64,000 nt of DNA from Apilactobacillus kunkeei (GTDB lineage: Bacteria; Bacillota; Bacilli; Lactobacillales; Lactobacillaceae), in assembly GCF_005930975.1 (NCBI RefSeq), contig NZ_VBSE01000041.1:1-64000 (forward strand). Reading direction: 5' to 3'. Shown piece after piece: positions 43,903 to 51,930 of this stretch (positions are counted from its first letter, which is position 1; every line of letters begins with the position of its first letter). Made by a program: the position numbers and the translations under genes. A model generated the notes under the pieces. That model was not told the origin of the DNA and did not search any database. It worked only from the letters and a program-made list of their open reading frames with translations.

Positions 43903-44898
43903 ATGAAAAGACTTTACACAGTCATTTTTGTCTTAGTTATATTACTAGGATTTGGTTTTTATCAAGAAAAGCAACCTCACAAGATAAGTCGTGATCACAC
44001 CCCTACTGTTGGGATTTTACAACTTACTGAGCATCCTGCCTTAGACGCCATTCACAAAGGAATTATTGATGGATTAAAGCAATCTGGTTATACACCTGGT
44101 AAGAATATTAATATCGACTTTCAAAATGCCGAAGGTGATCAAGGTAATTTAAAGACAATGAGTTCTAAGTTCGCAACCGAGAACGTCGATATGTCAATTG
44201 GTATCACCACCCCATCAGCACAAGTTTTAGCTAACACCGTGAAAAACGCTCCACTTATTCTAGGTGCGATTACTGATCCTAAGTCAGCTGGACTTGTTGA
44301 TTCAAACGAACACCCTGGTCGACAAGTTACCGGTGTTTCAGATTTCCCTCCAATGAAAGAAGAATTAAAGCTAATTAAAGAAATTATGCCTAATTTACAT
44401 ACTCTAGGGGTAATTTACACATCAAGTGATGATTCAGCCACATCTCAATATCACCAATTCGTCGAACTATGCAAGAAAGAACACGTTAACGTTAAAGGCT
44501 ACTCAATCTCAAACACTAACGACCTAAACCAAGTTGCTACTCAAATGGTGCAAAATGTTGACGCTGTCTATGTACCAAATGACAACACAGTTGCTTCAGC
44601 CATTCAAACGCTAGTAAACGTTGCTAACACTAAAAACGTTCCAGTCTTTCCTACTGCTTCAACTGTTGTTAAGCAAGGTGCTTTAGCTACTATTGGTTTA
44701 AACCAATACAAACTAGGTGTACAAACTGGTAAGATGGCTGCTCGTGTCCTAAAGGGTGCTAACCCAGCTGATATGCCAATCGAAAAACTAAGCCATGGTG
44801 ACTTAGCAATAAACTTAGGCCAAGCAAAGAAACTTGGTATCAAGATTCCTGACTACCTACTTAAGGAAGCCAAAAGAAACGGAGTGATTTACAAATGA
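43903..44898 (+). CDS. trpX: ABC transporter substrate-binding protein, probable tryptophan (TrpX-like)
   Basis: A 331-aa binding protein of the ABC_sub_bind family (TrpX). The N-terminal hydrophobic segment (about 4-20) lacks a lipobox Cys and a clear cleavage site, so it probably stays as a membrane anchor, which is unusual for a Gram-positive binding protein. PTVGILQLTEHPALDAIHKGIIDGL and ATIGLNQYKLGVQTGKMAARVLKG are family blocks. The substrate follows from the Trp-codon leader upstream and the trpXYZ order. ATG 43903 has AAGGAG upstream; the longer frame starts inside the attenuator terminator. It overlaps trpY by 4 bases. Confidence 0.88.
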   Translation: MKRLYTVIFVLVILLGFGFYQEKQPHKISRDHTPTVGILQLTEHPALDAIHKGIIDGLKQSGYTPGKNINIDFQNAEGDQGNLKTMSSKFATENVDMSIGITTPSAQVLANTVKNAPLILGAITDPKSAGLVDSNEHPGRQVTGVSDFPPMKEELKLIKEIMPNLHTLGVIYTSSDDSATSQYHQFVELCKKEHVNVKGYSISNTNDLNQVATQMVQNVDAVYVPNDNTVASAIQTLVNVANTKNVPVFPTASTVVKQGALATIGLNQYKLGVQTGKMAARVLKGANPADMPIEKLSHGDLAINLGQAKKLGIKIPDYLLKEAKRNGVIYK

Positions 44899-45791
44899 GT
44901 TTAATTATTTCAGCAATCGGACAGGGACTATTATGGTCCGTAATCGGAATCGGTCTTTACCTAACATTTAGAATTCTAGACTTTCCTGATATGACCGTTG
45001 AAGGAACTTTTCCAATGGGTGCTGCCACTGCCGTTACAGCAATTGCTCATGGAATAAATCCAATTTTAGCCACCATTCTAGCCTTCTTGGTTGGATGTGT
45101 TGCTGGTCTTGTTACCGGTCTACTATACACTAAGGCAAAGATTCCTGTATTACTTGCCGGAATCTTAGTGATGACAGCTTCATACTCTATCGATCTACGC
45201 ATCATGGGAAAACCTAACCAATCATTATTAGGTCTACCTACTTTACTAAGCGGCAAATTCTTACAATCCCTACCACCTTACTTCGATAGTGTCTTTGTTG
45301 GTTTCATTGTCATCACCGTAGTAACGTTAATTCTTATTTACTTCTTACAAACTGATTTAGGTCAAGCATTCATCGCAACCGGTGATAACGAAAACATGGC
45401 TGAATCACTAGGTATTAATACGGATAATATGAAAATCATGGGTGTGAGTGTATCTAACGGACTAATCGCTCTAGGTGGTGCTTTAGTTGCTCAAAACAAC
45501 GGTTACTCTGACGTTAATATGGGTATTGGTATCATTGTTGTTGCCCTAGCTTCAATCATCATTGGTGAAGTTATTTTCGGTGATTTAACGATGAACCAAC
45601 GTCTAGTTGCTGTCATTGTCGGTAGTATCTTATACCGTCTAGTATTACTGTTAGTTCTACAACTTGGTTTCAACGCCAACGACTTAAACTTAATCTCATC
45701 AATACTACTTGCAATTTTCATGGGTCTTCCTGCATTCGAAAGTCGATTCCATCTAAAACATGTCTTGAAGAGGGGGCTAAAAAATGACTAA
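44895..45791 (+). CDS. trpY: ABC transporter permease, probable tryptophan (TrpY-like)
   Basis: A 298-aa membrane protein with about eight helices, of the branched-chain/ribose-type permease family. The opening LWSVIGIGLYLTFRILDFPDMTVEGTFPMGAA is typical of the permease that pairs with ABC_sub_bind proteins. ATGA overlap with trpX (44895-44898) and 8-base overlap with trpZ show a tightly coupled operon. Confidence 0.88.
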   Translation: MSLIISAIGQGLLWSVIGIGLYLTFRILDFPDMTVEGTFPMGAATAVTAIAHGINPILATILAFLVGCVAGLVTGLLYTKAKIPVLLAGILVMTASYSIDLRIMGKPNQSLLGLPTLLSGKFLQSLPPYFDSVFVGFIVITVVTLILIYFLQTDLGQAFIATGDNENMAESLGINTDNMKIMGVSVSNGLIALGGALVAQNNGYSDVNMGIGIIVVALASIIIGEVIFGDLTMNQRLVAVIVGSILYRLVLLLVLQLGFNANDLNLISSILLAIFMGLPAFESRFHLKHVLKRGLKND

Positions 45792-46554
45792 GACAATCTT
45801 TCAATTAAAAAACGTCGTAAAGACCGTTAACGAAGATACTCCAGAAGAATTAAACATTTTAGATCACATTGACCTAGATATTCACGAAGGAGACTTCATC
45901 ACCATCTTAGGATCAAACGGTGCTGGTAAGTCCACTTTATTTAATACCATTGGTGGTAATCTTCGCCCCACTTCTGGTCAAGTTATTTACAAGGAAAAAG
46001 ACATCACTAACATGTCAGTTGTTAAACGTACATCATTTTTAAGCCGTGTCTTCCAAGACCCTAAACTAGGAACTGCTCCTCGTATGACAGTTGCGGAAAA
46101 CTTATTGCTTGCTGAAAAACGTGGTGATCACCATCACCTAGTTCCTCGTAAGTTAAAGGGAGAAATGAAACGTTTCAAAGATATCACTGCGAAAATGAAC
46201 AACAACCTAGATCATCGCTTAAATACAGCAACAGGCAGTCTATCTGGGGGTCAACGTCAAGCGTTGAGCTTTCTAATGGCAACCATCAAAAAGCCTGGGA
46301 TTTTACTGTTAGATGAACACACAGCTGCTCTAGACCCTAAGACATCTCAAAACCTAATGGATATAACCGAAGAAACCATTAAGGAACAAAACCTAACTTG
46401 TCTTATGATTACCCACCACCTAGAAGATGCTTTGAAGTACGGAAATCGTCTATTGGTACTACACCAAGGAAAGATTTCATACGACATCTCAGGCGAGGAC
46501 AAGAAAAAACTAACCAAAGAAGAACTACTTACATTCTTCAACGATATCCAATAA
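45784..46554 (+). CDS. trpZ: ABC transporter ATPase, probable tryptophan (TrpZ-like)
   Basis: A 256-aa ATP-binding subunit: Walker A LGSNGAGKST near 39-48, signature LSGGQRQALSFLMAT, Walker B ILLLDEHTAALDP (Glu-His in place of the usual Glu-Pro), and switch His in MITHHLEDAL. It completes the trpXYZ importer. AGAGGGGG lies upstream of its ATG within trpY. Confidence 0.9.
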   Translation: MTKTIFQLKNVVKTVNEDTPEELNILDHIDLDIHEGDFITILGSNGAGKSTLFNTIGGNLRPTSGQVIYKEKDITNMSVVKRTSFLSRVFQDPKLGTAPRMTVAENLLLAEKRGDHHHLVPRKLKGEMKRFKDITAKMNNNLDHRLNTATGSLSGGQRQALSFLMATIKKPGILLLDEHTAALDPKTSQNLMDITEETIKEQNLTCLMITHHLEDALKYGNRLLVLHQGKISYDISGEDKKKLTKEELLTFFNDIQ

Positions 46555-46586
46555 AAAGAAGGCATCAATAGATGCCTTCTTTTTAT
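46553..46586. terminator. Bidirectional terminator
   Basis: AAAAAGAAGGCATC/GATGCCTTCTTTTT, between trpZ and the convergent oxidoreductase gene. Confidence 0.87.
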
Positions 46587-46591
46587 TTGTC

Positions 46592-47455
46592 TTATTTTTC
46601 ATAAATTTTGACAAGACCTTGAGTTCCGTCGTTGCCTAATTGATAATCATTAACCATCTTTTCATATAGTTGCTTGGCTAATTTTGTAGCTGGTAAATCG
46701 ATGTGCATTTCTTCAGCACCTTGAAGTGCAATTCGTAAATCCTTCAAAAAATGCTTAGCAGAAAAACCTGGCGCAAAGTCACCCTTCAGTATACGTGGGC
46801 CATAGTTATCTAAGCTCCAGTTATCAGCACTACCACTTGATACTGTATCCATCATTGAAGCTAGATTCAATCCAGCGGATTTACCATATTCATACATTTC
46901 GACCATTCCTGTCATTGTTCCAGCAATCATGATTTGATTTGCCATCTTAGTATGTTGGCCCTTACCAGGACCACCAAAAAGTTTTACTTGGCTTCCCATC
47001 GTATCTAAAATTGGTTTGACCTTATCAAAAGTGGTTTGATTACCACCAACCATGATGGTTAAGCTACCATTTTTAGCACCAACATCACCACCGGAAACAG
47101 GTGCATCCAATGTTTCGATTCCCTTCTTTTGACCTTCAGCAAAAATTTCTTCATCTAATTTTGGTGTTGAAGTGGTTGAATCAATCAAGATAGTATCTGA
47201 ATTAGCACCCTTGAATAATCCCTTATCACCAAAGTAAATTTCTTTTACATCATCAGGGAAACCAGCAATTGTGATCACAACATCTGAAGATTGGGCAATC
47301 TGTTCTGGCGTATCCAACCATTTAGCACCATTGTCGATTACGCTTTGTGCATGTGCCTTTGTCCGGTTGAATACATTTACCACATATCCTGCTTTCAATA
47401 AATTGTTAATCATTGAAGACCCCATCACACCGGTTCCGATAAATCCAATTGTCAT
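46592..47455 (-). CDS. NAD(P)-dependent beta-hydroxyacid dehydrogenase (GarR/3-hydroxyisobutyrate dehydrogenase family)
   Basis: A 287-aa oxidoreductase. Nucleotide-binding IGFIGTGVMGSSMINNL is at the N-terminus, substrate-binding DAPVSGGDVGAKNGSLTIMVGG near 115, the catalytic Lys is in GKGQHTKMANQIMIAG near 170, and KDLRIALQGAEEM is near 240. The substrate could be tartronate semialdehyde, 3-hydroxyisobutyrate or a similar small hydroxyacid; the sequence does not decide. GGAGGG lies 7 bases before the ATG. It is monocistronic. Confidence 0.87.
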   Translation of the reverse strand: MTIGFIGTGVMGSSMINNLLKAGYVVNVFNRTKAHAQSVIDNGAKWLDTPEQIAQSSDVVITIAGFPDDVKEIYFGDKGLFKGANSDTILIDSTTSTPKLDEEIFAEGQKKGIETLDAPVSGGDVGAKNGSLTIMVGGNQTTFDKVKPILDTMGSQVKLFGGPGKGQHTKMANQIMIAGTMTGMVEMYEYGKSAGLNLASMMDTVSSGSADNWSLDNYGPRILKGDFAPGFSAKHFLKDLRIALQGAEEMHIDLPATKLAKQLYEKMVNDYQLGNDGTQGLVKIYEK

Positions 47456-47586
47456 GTTTCATCCCTCCTTATGGAAACTCTATAGCTATTTATCCATGTC
47501 TTCAAACATTTAGCTTAATTCCTATCATGTTCAATATTTGTTATAATGTATATGCAAATCTTTTTTCCGAATGGAGGATTATTATT

Positions 47587-48048
47587 ATGAATAATGGTGA
47601 CAATGACAACCGTATTCGTAAATATACTTTCGATGATACATTTATGAACTCCGAAAATAATCAGTCAAATTCAAATCACATTTGGCCAATTATTATCTTT
47701 ATCGTCGTTGTGGCTGCATTAATCTTAGGCGGGGTAAAAGCCGTTACCTACTTCACTAGCAACCATGACAATCAAACCACTAAGATGACTCAATCAAGTA
47801 ATCAAAGTAGTTCAAGTTCAGATGAATCAAATACATCCGAACAAAGTAAGAATAACCAAAATAAGAGTAATTCATCAAACCAATCAAAGAAAAAAACAAT
47901 GTTTGATGGTACTCACATCTTTAGTTCTGTTGCTGATGCGCAAAACTACGCGAAGGCAACACAAAGTCAGTGGATCCAAGAAGGTTACCAAACATACACC
48001 GTTTCAGCCGATTCGCAAGGTTATTACATCTTAAAATTTGTTAGATAG
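47587..48048 (+). CDS. Single-pass membrane protein with Ser/Asn-rich linker and SPOR-like C-terminus
   Basis: A 153-aa protein. The cytoplasmic N-terminus is about 30 residues, one helix follows (HIWPIIIFIVVVAALILGGVKAVTYF, about 33-58), then a Ser/Gln/Asn-rich linker of about 45 residues. The C-terminal about 45 residues (IFSSVADAQNYAKATQSQWIQEGYQTYTVSADSQGYYILKF) resemble a short SPOR-type or peptidoglycan-associated fold, but the match is weak. ATG 47587 follows GGAGG. The gene is 11 bases upstream of the PEBP gene, so they are co-transcribed. Confidence 0.7.
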   Translation: MNNGDNDNRIRKYTFDDTFMNSENNQSNSNHIWPIIIFIVVVAALILGGVKAVTYFTSNHDNQTTKMTQSSNQSSSSSDESNTSEQSKNNQNKSNSSNQSKKKTMFDGTHIFSSVADAQNYAKATQSQWIQEGYQTYTVSADSQGYYILKFVR

Positions 48049-48059
48049 GAGGATTATTC

Positions 48060-48569
48060 TTGAAAGTAAACGTTAAACTAGATAACAACCGTCTACCAGA
48101 CAAGTACACCCGTCATGCAGCTGAGGAATTTAAGCAAAACGATTTTCCAATTGTTTCATTTCCTTTCTCTATTGAAGATGTTCCTGCTGATACAAAAGAA
48201 ATTGCCTTTGCACTAACTGATTTAGATTCAATTCCCGTATGTGGTTTTGAGTGGATTCATTGGTTAGTCGCTGGTCTAGATGGTAAGGACGTAATTGTTC
48301 CTGAAAACGCGAGTCAAAAAAATCCATTACACTGGATTCAAGGTAATAATAGTTCGGCTGGTCACATCTATAACCTAGGTGATCAACCTATCAGTCACAA
48401 ATACATGGGACCTAAACCACCAAGTGGTGTTCATGATTACACATTGACAGTTTATGCGTTAGACCAAAAGCTAAACTTCAAGGATGGTTTCTGGTACAAC
48501 GAACTAATTCATAACATCGATGGTCACATTATCGAACAAGTAAAAGTCGATTTACCTGTTGAAAACTAA
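48060..48569 (+). CDS. YbhB/YbcL-family phosphatidylethanolamine-binding-like protein
   Basis: A 169-aa soluble protein of the PEBP (Raf kinase inhibitor-like) superfamily. The family blocks are IAFALTDLDSIPVCGFEWIHWLVAGL (the DPD-x-P type motif in degenerate form) and YMGPKPPSGVHDYTLTVYAL (G-P-x-P-P-x-G-x-H). The cellular role of bacterial members is unclear. Start is TTG 48060 with GGAGG upstream. It is the second gene of a two-gene unit. Confidence 0.87.
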   Translation: MKVNVKLDNNRLPDKYTRHAAEEFKQNDFPIVSFPFSIEDVPADTKEIAFALTDLDSIPVCGFEWIHWLVAGLDGKDVIVPENASQKNPLHWIQGNNSSAGHIYNLGDQPISHKYMGPKPPSGVHDYTLTVYALDQKLNFKDGFWYNELIHNIDGHIIEQVKVDLPVEN

Positions 48570-48606
48570 AAAAAGGCGCTGCCAATTTGGCAACGCCTTT
48601 TTATTT
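48570..48606. terminator. Bidirectional terminator
   Basis: AAAAGGCG-CTGCCAA/TTGGCAACGCCTTTTT with a small bulge, between convergent genes. Confidence 0.83.
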
Positions 48607-48611
48607 TTATA

Positions 48612-48941
48612 TTATAGTCGAGCAATTCGTTGAGCTTCATCTTCTAGTCTAAAACACAAGTCTAATGCGTCTTTCTTGAAGTCTTCAACAAAGCTTTCAC
48701 CATTTGATTTAAATTCAGCAATTTGACGACCGGAAATACCAGTAACTGTAAATGTCACTCCATCATCAGCTAACTTAGAAGTGTCGTAATGACCTTCTTC
48801 CGCTTCTTCTAGGTAATCTTGAAATAAATCAGCAACTGCTTGGAAGATTACCTCTTCTTCGGTTACTTTGTGTCCATCGATTAACATACGAGCCATCTTT
48901 AATTTTACTTCGTCCATGTTTTCTGGAATTAACTCACTCAT
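48612..48941 (-). CDS. Hypothetical acidic protein, 109 aa
   Basis: I do not recognise this family. It is a soluble, acidic, mostly helical protein: MSELIPENMDEVKLKMARML, then EEEVIFQAVADLFQDYLEEAEEG, a short strand region VTFTVTGISGRQ, and a C-terminal helix. I chose ATG 48941, 10 bases after AAGGATGG; the frame extends 11 codons further without support. It is monocistronic and divergent from the FAD protein gene. Confidence 0.68.
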   Translation of the reverse strand: MSELIPENMDEVKLKMARMLIDGHKVTEEEVIFQAVADLFQDYLEEAEEGHYDTSKLADDGVTFTVTGISGRQIAEFKSNGESFVEDFKKDALDLCFRLEDEAQRIARL

Positions 48942-49065
48942 TATTAACACCATCCTTAAATGATATTTTATCATAATCCATAATCATTTTTAGAAAATAA
49001 AGCGTAAAAAAATGAAATCACTTTTTCAATCATGTTATTATCTTATTATAAAGGAGTGTTCGAAA

Positions 49066-50922
49066 ATGAAAATCGGAATTATCGGTGCTGGCCCTCGTGG
49101 CCTGTTAATGCTAAACAATTTGATTCAAAACTTTGAATCATCTAATAATGACAATTTAACAATTCATCTCTTCGACCGTGCCGTTGCAGGTGGACGTGTC
49201 TGGAAAGTTAAACAACCAATTAGTCTAATTATGAATACCCCTGCTAATGAGCTATCATTATTCAATGATGGACAAAAAGATGCTTTAAGTATTTCAGAAT
49301 GGTGTCAATCAAATATCTCAAATGATTTTATCAACAGCCTAGATGTTGATAACAAAGACGAGTTACTAACAGCTGTTGATAAAATTAACGACAGAAGTTA
49401 CGTTCCTCGTGCAATTTGCGGGGCTTACTGCCAGTGGTTCTTCCAACAATTAGTTAATCAAATCAAGAACAATGACAACATCAATTTGGCTGTCCACTTC
49501 AACCAAAATGTGGATAACGTCGAAAAGGTTAAGGATGATTCTTTCGTTGTATCTGTGGGTGATGTGGATTACCCTGTTGATAAACTATTATTTAGTCTAG
49601 GTCAACAAGAAAACAAGTTAACCAAAGACCAAGAATCACTTCAAAAGTACGCTAAGGATTATGGATTAACATACATCCTACCTGGTGAAGCTGATGAAGC
49701 AGATTTATCAACAATTACCAGTGATCAAAATGTGATTATTCGTGGAATGGGGCTAAGTTTTAATGACTTCGTATCCCGTCTAACCGAAGGCCGCGGTGGA
49801 TACTTCACTGACAATGGCGACAATACCCTAACTTACCATGCTTCAGGTGATGAGCCTGCCATCTATGCAGGTTCTAGACGTGGTGTTCCTTACTATCCTA
49901 AGGCAATTAGTCAGAAAGCATTCAATGAAAACTATCCTGCTGTCTTTTTAACTAATGAAAATGTGGATAAACACCTAAAAAATGGTCACATCTCATTTGA
50001 AGATTTCCACATGTTATTAAGATTGGATATTGAGTATCGTTACTATAGCTTCTTATTTAACCTAAAGCACCCAGAAATTGATGTTGAAGACTTCCAAATG
50101 AAGTTTAAACAAACTGATAATCATAACGCTTTAATCGGTAGTTACCACCTACCAACCGAAGAAGTTCTTGATTGGGATAAGATTTTGAACCCGGTGGCAG
50201 GTGTAAAGATATCCACATTGGATAACTATCAAGAACACATCAAAATCTGGTTAAAAGAAATGATTGATGACGCATTACTAGGATCTAAAACTGGTCCTGT
50301 CATAGGTTCACTAGAAATGCTTCGTGATCTTCGTGACAACATTCGTTATGTTTTATCTAATCACTTATTCACAAACGACGATTTAGTGAATAAGTACCTA
50401 GGTCGTTTTTCTTCTGACATGAAGTTCCTATCACAAGGTGCTCCAGCGGTTCGCAGCCAAGAAATACTTGCATTGATGGATGCCGGTATCGTGAAGATTA
50501 TCGGTCCTCAAATGCAAGTAATTGGGGCCAATCATAAGTTCATAACTCGTTCCGCGTTCTACGGTGAAGAAATTATTCACGGTGATGCTTTAATTGAAGC
50601 ACGTACCAATGCTCCTGTTACAAAGGTTTCCGCTAATCCAGTAATTACTAGTATGATGTCTAATGGATTAATCAAACCACTTCCAATCACCCTATCAGAT
50701 GGTGAAACTGTGGAAAACTCATCTGTGGATATTGATATTAAGACTGATCAAGTAGTTGACCAACCAAACTTATACACATGGGGATTAAATACCGAAGGTT
50801 TATACTTTGTCACCTCTGCTATTCCTCGTCCTGGGGTAAATGATTCGATTTTAACTGCTGCAGACGATATTGCAAAAGGACTATTAGACATCCCTGTTGA
50901 AAACCCAACTATTTATATGTAA
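49066..50922 (+). CDS. FAD/NAD(P)-binding protein (HI0933/PF13454-like)
   Basis: A 618-aa soluble protein. The N-terminal dinucleotide-binding motif is MKIGIIGAGPRGLLMLNNL, followed by DRAVAGGRVWKVKQPISLIMNTPANELSLF, which is typical of the FAD-NAD(P)-binding family often linked to hydroxylation or amidation of small molecules. A second conserved block is VIIRGMGLSFNDFVSRLTEGRGG. The C-terminus closes the flavin site (FVTSAIPRPGVNDSILTAADDIAKGLL). The reaction is unknown. ATG 49066 follows AAAGGAG; the longer frame has no ribosome binding site. It stands alone. Confidence 0.82.
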   Translation: MKIGIIGAGPRGLLMLNNLIQNFESSNNDNLTIHLFDRAVAGGRVWKVKQPISLIMNTPANELSLFNDGQKDALSISEWCQSNISNDFINSLDVDNKDELLTAVDKINDRSYVPRAICGAYCQWFFQQLVNQIKNNDNINLAVHFNQNVDNVEKVKDDSFVVSVGDVDYPVDKLLFSLGQQENKLTKDQESLQKYAKDYGLTYILPGEADEADLSTITSDQNVIIRGMGLSFNDFVSRLTEGRGGYFTDNGDNTLTYHASGDEPAIYAGSRRGVPYYPKAISQKAFNENYPAVFLTNENVDKHLKNGHISFEDFHMLLRLDIEYRYYSFLFNLKHPEIDVEDFQMKFKQTDNHNALIGSYHLPTEEVLDWDKILNPVAGVKISTLDNYQEHIKIWLKEMIDDALLGSKTGPVIGSLEMLRDLRDNIRYVLSNHLFTNDDLVNKYLGRFSSDMKFLSQGAPAVRSQEILALMDAGIVKIIGPQMQVIGANHKFITRSAFYGEEIIHGDALIEARTNAPVTKVSANPVITSMMSNGLIKPLPITLSDGETVENSSVDIDIKTDQVVDQPNLYTWGLNTEGLYFVTSAIPRPGVNDSILTAADDIAKGLLDIPVENPTIYM

Positions 50923-50926
50923 ATAA

Positions 50927-50957
50927 AAAAAGCCATTCTATTGAATGGCTTTTTTAT
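50927..50957. terminator. Bidirectional terminator
   Basis: AAAAAGCCATTC/GAATGGCTTTTTT, between the FAD protein gene and the convergent LysR gene. Confidence 0.85.
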
Positions 50958-51823
50958 TTTAGTTTTTCTTTTCTATCGATAATAAACTTGGCAAAGTGTT
51001 GACTAGCAATTGGTAATTCTTCTCTGCTTTTGTACACAATCGCAACCGGTCTATTAATATTTGGCTTAACCGGCTTACTTATGACATTAAAATCAGTACG
51101 ACGATATACTAATTCAGATAAAATGCTAACGCCTAAACCAGCTTCAACCATCGCCATAATCGTGTAATCATCTTGTATCTTGTATCTAACATTTGGTGTT
51201 ACTCCTGAACGTTTAAATGCCTCAAGTGGTTCACTATATCCGCCACCTTCAACTAAAATAAAAGGATCATCTGCTAATGATTCAATTGGCACAGCCTCTG
51301 CATCGGCATATGGATGGTTAACTGGAATAAATGCATTCATGTTGGTATTGTGGATAATCGTCTTATTAAAGCCCTCTCCATATTCAGCAGTCATGATGGC
51401 AAAGTCAATTTGGTCTGTTTTCAACCAATCAATTATAGTACCGTAGTCACCTTGGTTTAAAACGAAATTAATCTGTGGATAAAGTTCCTTAAATTCTTTG
51501 AATAAATCTGGCAACCAGTAACAACTAACACTGGTAATCGCCCCAATTCTGACCGTTCCTGATTGAAGACCATTAATAGCGTTAGCGGTATCAATTAATC
51601 CCTGATATTGACGAAGTGCCTGTCTAATATGTGGATAAAGTTTTTCCCCATCAGGAGTTAATTCCACTCCTGATCTAGACCGTTTTAGGATGTGCATATT
51701 AAATTCTTTTTCCAAATTAGACATCATTTGACTAACAGATGATTGGGTATATCCCAACTGTTCTGCTGCTTTAGTGAAACTCTTATTCTGTAATACTGCT
51801 TCTAGTACAATAAATCGATTCAT
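50954..51823 (-). CDS. LysR-family transcriptional regulator
   Basis: A 289-aa regulator. The N-terminal helix-turn-helix (about 1-60, FTKAAEQLGYTQSSVSQMMSNLEKEF) is followed by the two-lobed effector domain from about 90 (TVRIGAITSVSCYWLPDLFKEFKELYPQINF). It is transcribed divergently from the amino-acid permease gene at 51931 across 107 bases, the classic arrangement for LysR control of its neighbour. The inducer is unknown. The ribosome binding site is weak. Confidence 0.9.
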   Translation of the reverse strand: MNRFIVLEAVLQNKSFTKAAEQLGYTQSSVSQMMSNLEKEFNMHILKRSRSGVELTPDGEKLYPHIRQALRQYQGLIDTANAINGLQSGTVRIGAITSVSCYWLPDLFKEFKELYPQINFVLNQGDYGTIIDWLKTDQIDFAIMTAEYGEGFNKTIIHNTNMNAFIPVNHPYADAEAVPIESLADDPFILVEGGGYSEPLEAFKRSGVTPNVRYKIQDDYTIMAMVEAGLGVSILSELVYRRTDFNVISKPVKPNINRPVAIVYKSREELPIASQHFAKFIIDRKEKLK

Positions 51824-51930
51824 CTTATATCATCTTTTCTTATGTAAACATTTAATTTATTAATTTTACTTATGTTGTTTCTCATTATATAGTTATTAAT
51901 ACAAATAAACAAGAAAAGGTGTTGATATCT

